Of a stretch of 64,000 nucleotides of DNA, positions 56,761-64,000 are shown piece by piece. Source of the stretch: Thelephora terrestris (Eukaryota > Basidiomycota > Agaricomycetes > Thelephorales > Thelephoraceae). Numbering within the stretch: the stretch's first letter is position 1; every line of letters starts with the position of its first letter. Both the position numbers and the translations under genes were made by a program. The stretch is taken from assembly GCA_015956445.1 (NCBI GenBank), contig WIUZ02000013.1, positions 1,054,001 to 1,118,000 of the forward strand, given 5' to 3'. The notes beneath the pieces are model-generated. The model was not told the origin of the DNA and searched no databases. It worked only from the letters and a program-made list of their open reading frames with translations.

Positions 56761-57141
56761 AATGCATGTCGTCAACAAGTGCGTAAAGATACCATAATCG
56801 GGCTGCAATTCACAATAGAGAGTCAGCAGCGTGTGGATAATGAGGACGTTTCATTAACTCGTGATGGCCCCTATCTACATAATCTGCATAAATCCATACA
56901 TAAAACGAACGGATGGAAGTCCGTAGGTATCTGATATAATTCATTTGAGATCAAGGATCTGCCTACTGATTGCGGCCTTGAGTCCGCATGGAGAAACAGG
57001 GAGAAACTCGCGACTTCTCGATCGCCCTCATTGTCTCTTATTATGTCCCGCGTTCGCCTCCCCTTCTCTCAGCTCCTTCTCTCTTCTCACCACGATTCCT
57101 CACGCCCTGGCCCCCCTCGTATATCTCTACCGCCGTCGCCA
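56761..57141. promoter_or_regulatory. Transposase upstream region
   Basis: 380 bases between the minisatellite and the transposase ATG. The stretch 57057-57120 is CT-rich on the + strand, as often seen at fungal transcription starts. An in-frame ATG at 57043 would add 33 residues; 57142 is preferred because the Lys/Arg-rich protein text begins there. Confidence 0.4.
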
Positions 57142-60100
57142 ATGGTCGTTTCGCAGGAACGAAAGAATACCAGGACCAAGAAAGCACCTCGCCGAGTGTC
57201 CGTTGGGATTCGCAAAAACATCCCTTTCAAAAAAGGCGAGGTCGTTACACGTACCGAAGTTTCCCGGAAGGTCAACAATCGCGTCTTGACCAAGTCGACC
57301 AAGGTCCTCGTCCCCATAGCTCCCTCCGACCCTCCGAAACCGCCAGATCCGTCCCTTCTGCCACCCCCTGACCAGGACGCTCCCACTCCCTCAAAGCAGT
57401 CGCGCAAAGGTCCCAGCCGTTCAGCTGCAGTAGGCCTCCCTCCCCCTCCTCGTTCTATTTAACGAACTAATATCTATTTAGACGAGACTAGAAGAGTGGC
57501 TCCAGTACAGGGAAGAATTTTCTGACGAGTTCATCAAGCACGAAGCACTACACCTGGGGGATGAACCATCTCCCTGCCAGACGTGTGGTGACAGCAACGC
57601 GTTGTTCCGTTGCTTGAACTGCTTCTCATGCGGTTCATCTTGTCAGTCCTGCCTCGTTTCACAGCACGCACACGGTATCCTGCACAGGCTCCAGGTAAGT
57701 CGGCGTTTATTTACCCATGCACCGCGTCTAACATTCTATTTTTTTAGAAATGGAACGGGTCGTTTTTCGACGACACGTCGCTCTTTGAGCTCGGCGTGTC
57801 GCACCAGCTTGGTCACGACATCAACGATCCCTGTTCTCTCCCATCCGCCCCCGTCACGCTTACACTATTCGACCTCTCGGGTGTTCACACAATACGAGTC
57901 AAGTTCTGTCTATGCGAGGACAACGGGGAGGAACCTGCCGCCCGCCGTTGCCAACTCCTTCGTGCCCGCTGGTTCCCAGCAACTTGCATTCGACCCAGCA
58001 CTGCCTTCACATTTCGCCTTCTCGACTTCCTCCACAAGCTTCAAACTCAAAGCAAGATCAATCTCTACGACTTCTATACTTCTCTCGTGTTTGTAAACAA
58101 TTCTGCTGGCCAGAAGCCTGCCGTGGTACGAGTCAATTTATTGCACGTCTGCATGACTCACCCAAACCATTTGACAGTATCGGTACAATGAATTCTCGCT
58201 CGTGTTACGGATTTGGGTTCACCTGCGACAGCTTCGACGCGGAGGTGGGGTTCACGTTTCGGGTGGTTTCCAAGCACTCGCACCAGGGTCGCTGTCTGTC
58301 GAATGTCCTGCATGTCCCCATCCTGGGAAGAACCTTGTCTCTCCGCAGGTAGACAGGTAGTTGCCGCCGATTTTAAATGTATTTCTCGCTGTTTGACTCA
58401 TGTATTACTCTAAAGTTGGCTTAACACGCTTTACGTCTCGATGGACGCCAACTTCAAACTCAAGCAGAAGGAAAGGGGTTTCAGCGACCCCCCTCTCTCG
58501 AACGGGCTCGCCTATATGGTCCCAAATCAGAAACTTCAAGAGCATCTTTCTCATTGCTCAAAATCGGGCCAGACCGGAGAAGTAAGACTTTTTAATTATG
58601 ATGGTCCCTGGTGCGCGCTGATCGTAATTTTCCATCAGATTAATACTTGCGGTTCTTCGTTCAATGCCGTCAGCCAGGCCTATACGAAGTACGCCAAGGG
58701 GTACGCTGTTACCGGCGTCGGCGGGGTTGACTGCGCACGACATGGTTTCAAGCGACCGAATGGCGTTGTTGACCTACAACGAGGGGAACGGTGAGTCAGC
58801 CTACGGCTGCATTTGTTTCCCAGCTGATCGGCGGGGTTAGATATTGCAATATGGACTTCGCGCTGATGTCAACCTTGGTCCCATCCTTGAACGCCGGCAT
58901 AACCCGAATCCTCATCTCTTATGACATTGCATGTCAGTGGCACAAAAATTTCCAAGCACGTCTGAAAACCTACAACGCCTTTCCTCCCCTCCAACTCTCC
59001 GCTCTCACATACTGGAAGGTCGTCGTTCCGAAGTTTCACCTCCCTGGGCATGGTCAGGAGTGCCAGTTGTCCTACAATCTGGCATACACGAAGTGGGCCG
59101 GTCGGACAGATGGTGAGCGTATAGAGGCCGGATGGGCACAGGTCGCCCCCATGGCAACTTGGACACGGGAGAGTGGCCCGAACGCCCGTCGTGGCATCCT
59201 AGACGACCACTGGAATGCCGGCAATTGGAGCAAGACGCTAAAACTTCGTAAGTTTCCGCTCCCTTCCTGCAACACCCTCCCTCACCCTTGATACAGGTGT
59301 GGCCCTCAACAGAAACCTCCAACGCTCAGTCGCATGGAGCACAAGCCAGCGGGAGGTTGCCACTCTCATCTCCGGGAGCTACCCGGCTGAGATTGTTGCC
59401 AAGTGGCGTGAAATGCGGGCCAACTTTGATCGCGACCCCTCTAGGCCCAATCCATATAAGGAAGTCGAACGACGTAAGTTTCCTCCCTTTCTTATATCCG
59501 TCTACTTATCCAGCCCCTAGATCTCACCATCGCTGAGCTACAGAAAGAGCTTCTCAAGGAAGCGAAGCCTGCCTCCGACGCCCATCCGCTTCCCGTTGCC
59601 GATGCGCGGTCCTCAAATGTATCCCCTGGCACGCTTTTCCAAAAGGCGATCGAGGTTGAGGATCGAATGTATGTATTCTCTTTGATTTCAACGACGTTCT
59701 CTCATATCCATTTACCTCAGTCGCGTACTCTCTGCAAAATTGGCGTCAAAGGTCTCCACTGTTCGCCATCAAGTTGACACCCTCGAGCTCCGAAACTCGA
59801 TCTCACGGAACCTTGCTGAATTTCGCCGATCCCAGCGTCTCTTCATGCCCGCTCTTGGCCCCATTCTCGACGAAGCGTGCGACGACAAACCCACCGAGGA
59901 CTCATTCAAGCTCTTTCTTCCATCTGAACTTTCCGTGGACGACCGGGTGGCCTGGTGCCCTCCGGGAACCCCTGCCCTCGAGTTTCGGTTCCGTTACGCT
60001 CAGGCCGATGATAGCCTTGCCGAAATGCGTCGCCTCCTTCGTCTCAAGCGGAATCTTCGTGACGAAAATTCAAAGCACCTTCACATGGCCCAGAGGTCTA

Positions 60101-61028
60101 TCACACGGACCAAAGGACTGTTCGAGAGTTTCCATACCCGAATCCACCGCTTCGCAGACCGCTATTCCCACGCTCGCAGCGCAATGCTTGCTCTGGATCC
60201 AGATCAACAGTATAGTCCCGGGTGGATGGAACGGTATCAGAAACTGGATGGGAAAGACATTTGTGGTCCCGGTCGTGAGGAAAGTGATACGTCTGAGGGA
60301 AAGTTCACGCCCTCCTGGATTTGGCTGGTGCCTCGGCTGTCTCATCCTCCTCCCGCCGTGTCTCCATCAAATGCGACAACCCCCCCGTTAACGAGTCTAC
60401 TGCAGCAAGCGACCTAGAGCTCACTGACTCGATGCGTGCCCACTGGGCGAAGTGCCAAGCTCGAGCAGAACGATACGAAGAGGAAGTTTTGCTGACCGTC
60501 GAAGAGATGGGTCGTACCCTTTCTTACTTCGAGTGGAAGCGATCTTGGTGGCTCTCCCTTCAATCTGAGCGAGAAATGTCAGACTCCCCCCCCCCAGCTA
60601 GCGTTCAACGTGGATTGCGAGCATACGCCCATCGTCAGGCAAACATTTATGACACCCTGATCCATTCATTCGCAGACAAGTGGAGGGAAACTTTAAAGGC
60701 TCATAACCTTTATCCCGCTTGGATGTCTCGCTACCCCGCTACCGCTCATCCCCACGACCACTCCCAACCGGGAACCGAGCCCAAGTCGCCCACCCATGCA
60801 AGTCACAATCTCCCCCCCTCGACCTCTGCGCTACCTCACAACGACAGCACAAGCATTCCCCTGGCAGATGATATGGACACCAGCGACGACGGCGACAACG
60901 GAAACAATAACGACAACAATAACGACGACGACGACGACGACGACGACGGTAACAATAGTGACGGCGACTATGTTTTTGACGATGCGGACGCATTTGAGTT
61001 TGATCTTGACGACGACTTTATGGCTTGA
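57142..61028 (+). CDS. KDZ transposase with N-terminal CxC2 cysteine cluster, 1094 residues
   Basis: Eleven exons (57142-57429, 57482-57694, 57748-58125, 58178-58356, 58416-58581, 58639-58790, 58841-59247, 59297-59473, 59521-59668, 59721-60274, 60406-61028) close in phase. A basic N-terminal tail precedes the CxC2 zinc-binding cluster (CQTCGDSNALFRCLNCFSCG, then SCQSCLVSQHAHGILHRLQ). The RNase H-fold core has the three expected acidic positions: MDANFKLKQKERGF, ILISYDIACQWHKNF and GRTDGERIEAGWA. Also present are KYAKGYAVTGVGGVDCARHG, FKRPNGVVDLQRGERYCNMD, VPKFHLPGHGQECQ and LDDHWNAGNWSK. A long helical region follows, and the C-terminus ends in an Asp/Asn run. The tenth intron (131 bases) is the least certain, but it alone restores phase. 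Confidence 0.93.
60910..61020 (+). repeat. GAC/AAC trinucleotide-rich acidic tail coding region
   Basis: Imperfect (GAC)n and (AAC)n runs code the transposase's final Asp/Asn-rich segment. Mirrored valine-rich open frames on the other strand are by-products. Confidence 0.85.
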
Positions 61029-61108
61029 GCACACTTCTTTTCCCCCTTTCCTTACTGTCATACGCCCATTACCTACCTACCCATACATTTTTGTGTGCTA
61101 AGTACTCT

Positions 61109-62365
61109 TGCGGCGGTGAAATTCAAAGATTTTTGTTCTCTGTTCAAACCGGCGGAATGAGCAACCGTGGGAAAATTGTGAAAGCGCGCGGCGCCTGTGG
61201 ACTTGGAATTTTTTCGTGCAAAGTCCCTCTCCCTTGAGGGCGCTTATGGACTTGTAATTTTTTTGCGCCAAGTCACTCTCCCTTGGGGGCGCTTATGGAC
61301 TTGTGATTTTTTTCTCCTCGTATGTAATAATTGTAGACATAAGGAATACCGGCGTTCAGTAGTCCCTCCCGTGTTTCCTACCTTCCAATATATTGCTGAT
61401 TTTAATAATTATTACAAGGGGCCCAGGCGTGGCATGCAGCGCGCGCGCGCCTGGCCTGGTGTGCAAGATCCGGCCCATTCCGGCTTTTTTTCTGCTCCAA
61501 AATTTTGTATATAGTTCTGTAACTACTCTATACATTTAAATAACAGAACGGGAGGCCGTGTCCCCCAAACGCTGGCCAAAAATACTGAGCGGGCGATCCA
61601 AAAAAGGGAATGGTCCCGATCGGGAATTCCCGAAACGCGCCGTCGATGCTGCTGCTCGCTGGCAACTAAATCGAGTATTTCTGGCTCAATTCTTTTTGGA
61701 TTTGAGTCGCGTTTAGCGGGATAAACTGCGGTTATCTTACGGTATTTAATGGTATTTTTATTTTATTTTTATTCGCGTTTTTTATGGGCGCTCATTTCGC
61801 AACTCATTTCAAATTGAATATATTTAATATATACCCGTGTCTATATAAGGGAGGGGAAGGGAGGGTACCGCGGGTGGATAATAGCCGGGAGGGAGGAAAG
61901 CCGGGAGCGGGAAACCGGAAGGGGGAATAACCGGAAGGGGGAATAACCGGAAGGGGGAATAACCGGAGGCATCCTCCCGAAGTAATTGATGGGAGGTGGC
62001 GCCCAGCGGCTGAACGACGCGCGGCACCAGAATAATGATATTTCCCACGGATGGGAATCCTACCGGAATTAATTGATGCGAGCGAACCGCGTGGGGAAGC
62101 CCGGGGAAGCCAGCGGGTGACGCGTGATGGGAGGAAAAGCGAAATTCTCACGATTGCAACATCCCAGACACGTGATCGGTCAGGGATGCCACCAGGTCAT
62201 CCCCTACGCGAGGGGAATAGGTCGTGGGAATCTCCTGGGAATGGTAAAACCCCGCCGTGAGCCAAGGTAAGCCTGGGGAATAGGTTTTACCCTGTCCATG
62301 GAATTTTATTCCCCTGCTCTGGGACAAAGTCCCGGAGAAAAGTACTATTTGAGTAAGGACTACTG
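61109..62365 (-). repeat. KDZ right terminal inverted repeat (1257 bp)
   Basis: Mirror of 50519-51775 with the same length and, by eye, the same sequence. It starts 81 bases after the transposase stop codon, so the transposase 3' end probably lies inside the repeat. Confidence 0.92.
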
Positions 62366-62372
62366 GCAACGG
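62366..62372. repeat. Target-site duplication, right copy (GCAACGG)
   Basis: Partner of 50512-50518, directly abutting the element's CTACTG end. Confidence 0.85.
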
Positions 62373-63200
62373 GGACCATACGCGATCACTGAAGTTGGCA
62401 GGGGGAGGTTACCCATCCATTTTAGGTTATGCGTATTCTAACTTTATTGGAAGATCCGTCCTTCATTTTCTGTTGGCTCAGAGGGATATTTTGTTCCATG
62501 TAGTAATGGCTACAGCTTTGTGTGCGAGTGGTTTGCAAGAAAATGCGCCCGCTGTCGAGTTAGCTGAGGTTGTAGTGAAGAGGTCTATAAGAACTCTTAC
62601 TAGTCCTTCTTGGTTTACTTAGAAGCTAAGCGTTAACAACTAAGTAGGCTGGTTGAGAAGTCAGTTATCCCGACTATCAACTCCACAGGGTGGGCGGGGT
62701 TTCGTACTTTCCGGCTCCTTGTCCTGATGAGTTCGCTGAAGGAGGTTGTAGGTCCTTCAGATGTGTTCAGAGGGGTTCAGTAACCTTTATCACTACTGCA
62801 CGTATATTCCCTGGTCCAAACACCTAGTAAGAATGTAAAGGGGGTTGCTGATCTTGATAAGAATGGAGTTCCTGATCTACGCTGATGATCGGGAATGGAG
62901 ATAATGATGTGTGAAACTGATACGATCGAGGCTGTGTATGAGGCTGTGAAGAAGGCTGTGTAGAATGCTGTGCACTGTGGCTGTGTAAGTGGCTGTGCTG
63001 TGGCTGTGTTAAGGGGGTGGCTGTGCTAATACTTCTGAGGCTGTGCTGATATGTCTGAGTAGTTTTGATGATCTGTCAATATACTGCTGAGGTACGTCCA
63101 AATGCTGCTGAGATATGTCTGATAACTTGATACTGCTGAAACTTGAGAACCTGTCTTGATAAGATAAACTTCTTGATATGTCTGAGATACTGATACGTCG
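62373..63200. other. Right flank of the KDZ element, low-complexity
   Basis: A 75-codon open frame at 62395-62622 shows no domain I can name. From 62900 to 63190 the sequence is built of GGCTGTGT- and CTGATATGTCTGAG-like short repeats. It may be the internal part of the LTR-like element that follows. Confidence 0.35.
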
Positions 63201-63975
63201 GATACCAATGTGGTACTATTACTAAATCTGTCTGTCACCTAGTCAGTCACTAGTCTGAGGTAGAATACTCTCTGCCTGAAGGGTCTGCCTTCAGCACTAA
63301 CAGAGATAAGGATATTGCTACGTCACAGAGTCAAGTGTACTAAGCTTATTCAGAAGTCCAAACTTAGAACTTATTCACACAGAGGTGGGGCTCAAAATGG
63401 TATGTGATTACTGAAAATCACTCAACCACTCAGGCCTAAGGAGGTGAGGCAAAGTAGGGGTCTTGGTGAAAAGGGGTAGAGTAAAAGAGGGTGGGTTATA
63501 GAGAGAAGAGGGGATAGAAGGGACAACTACTGGCCAGTGGCCAACAGCTGTTGGGTAGAGAGAGAGGGGGGTAAAAGGTTATGGGTGAGTTGCCTTTCCT
63601 TAGAACTGGGGGTGAGTTCTTTATATACTTTTTCATGTGAGATTATTCTAGAACGTTCTATGGCCTTCTACTGTATTCTATGGTAATTAATGGTGTGACA
63701 GACGTCACAAGTGTGACAAAATGTCACAAAAGCGTGACCGATGTCACATGGGGTGTGACGTTCCGTCACCTTCTAGAATATTCCGGCAAGTTCCAGGATG
63801 TTCCAGCGCATTCTAGGATGTTCCTGAACTTTCTGTAACATTCTGTAACATTCCATGAGTTTCTTGTCCTTATCTAATCTAATCTTATCTGATAAGACTG
63901 TTATCTTATCTAATCTAATCTTGTTGTGGTGAATTATCATAAATAATGACATGGTTGTTCTCATGTCCGACATCC
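63200..63975 (-). mobile_element. Probable LTR of an old LTR-retroelement (fossil fragment)
   Basis: Read on the reverse strand, the segment looks like a long terminal repeat. An upstream part carries repeated GTGACxxxxGTCAC-type motifs and TTCTAGAA-like blocks, a TATATAAAG box follows, then a pyrimidine-rich leader. An ACCACA end stands directly before TTGGTATCCG, which resembles a primer-binding site. No matching second repeat or polyprotein is in the window, so the family (copia or gypsy kin) is open. It appears to be a partial, inactive remnant. Confidence 0.4.
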
Positions 63976-64000
63976 GCGGGGAACTTTTAAACGATCGTCC

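Larger units (their letters stand above)
50519..62365. mobile_element. Complete KDZ-class DNA transposon, 11847 bp
   Basis: The element begins CAGTAGTCCTTACTCAAATA and ends with the exact reverse complement. Both terminal inverted repeats are 1257 bp (50519-51775; 61109-62365) and appear identical wherever compared, including four mirrored open frames. The 7-base GCAACGG directly before the left end (50512-50518) is repeated directly after the right end (62366-62372), as expected of a target-site duplication. Inside are an intact KDZ transposase, an intact 682-residue partner gene, an Hsp70 chimera and a minisatellite. KDZ (Kyakuja-Dileera-Zisupton) elements are large eukaryotic cut-and-paste transposons abundant in basidiomycetes. 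Identical ends and open genes suggest it moved recently and may still be active. Confidence 0.93.

Noticed and set aside
60831-61061. Valine-rich reverse-strand frame
   Set aside because: It is the complement of the (GAC)n/(AAC)n tail of the transposase gene.
62395-62622. 75-codon frame right of the KDZ element
   Set aside because: Hydrophobic and short, with no domain, splice support or paralogue. It may be part of the adjoining repeat.
1-64000. CRISPR arrays, rRNA and tRNA genes
   Set aside because: CRISPR is not expected in a fungus and none is seen. I found no convincing A-box/B-box pair with a cloverleaf and no rRNA text. A covariance search would be needed to exclude a tRNA fully.

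Overview
The window comes from a filamentous fungus, most probably a basidiomycete of the Agaricomycetes. Nearly every gene is split by short introns (about 40-130 bases) with clean GT-AG ends and conserved phase. The gene types also fit: a KDZ-class DNA transposon with its CxC2 cysteine cluster, large F-box/leucine-rich families, an NB-ARC-TPR receptor-like ATPase, and basidiomycete-type RBR ligase, SYLF and chorismate mutase genes. The species cannot be named from the sequence.

Layout. Bases 1-3300 are ordinary housekeeping sequence: the start of an RNF216-like RBR ubiquitin ligase, a SYLF-domain protein transcribed away from it, and an intact chorismate mutase. From 3.6 to 24 kb is a gene-birth-and-death zone. 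It holds four paralogues of one F-box-like family (A1-A4), fragments of an RBM25-like splicing gene and a cytochrome P450, an apparently intact 869-residue NB-ARC-TPR protein and the wreck of a second one, a broken GH37 trehalase, and two broken copies of chorismate mutase. A block running from chorismate mutase intron 2 to the promoter of F-box A1 is duplicated 12.9 kb further on, directly against the truncated trehalase.

From 24.4 to 45.3 kb a second F-box/LRR family (B) forms a dispersed array of five genes and two pseudogenes. Inside it lies a tandem array of three genes (CC1-CC3) for an unrecognised coiled-coil protein. Their first two exons are conserved and their tails are not. A complete eight-exon acyl-CoA/4-coumarate-CoA ligase-like gene and a third kind of F-box/LRR gene (C) follow to 50.0 kb.

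Bases 50519-62365 are one complete, apparently very young KDZ transposon of 11847 bp. It has 1257-bp terminal inverted repeats that look identical, a 7-bp target duplication, an intact 1094-residue transposase gene in 11 exons, and an intact 682-residue partner gene in 6 exons. A third gene fuses a Ser/Pro-rich leader to a captured piece of mitochondrial Hsp70, next to a five-copy minisatellite. The right end (62.4-64 kb) is low-complexity and looks like part of an old LTR-type element.

Read together, this is an accessory, fast-evolving region. F-box adaptors and an NLR-like receptor multiply and decay, segmental duplications drag pieces of neighbouring metabolic genes along, and a recent large transposon has landed next to them. 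Splice models were built by eye from phase and paralogue comparison. Where every phase closes (transposase, partner gene, ligase, NB-ARC, chorismate mutase, CC genes, F-box C) they should be reliable.
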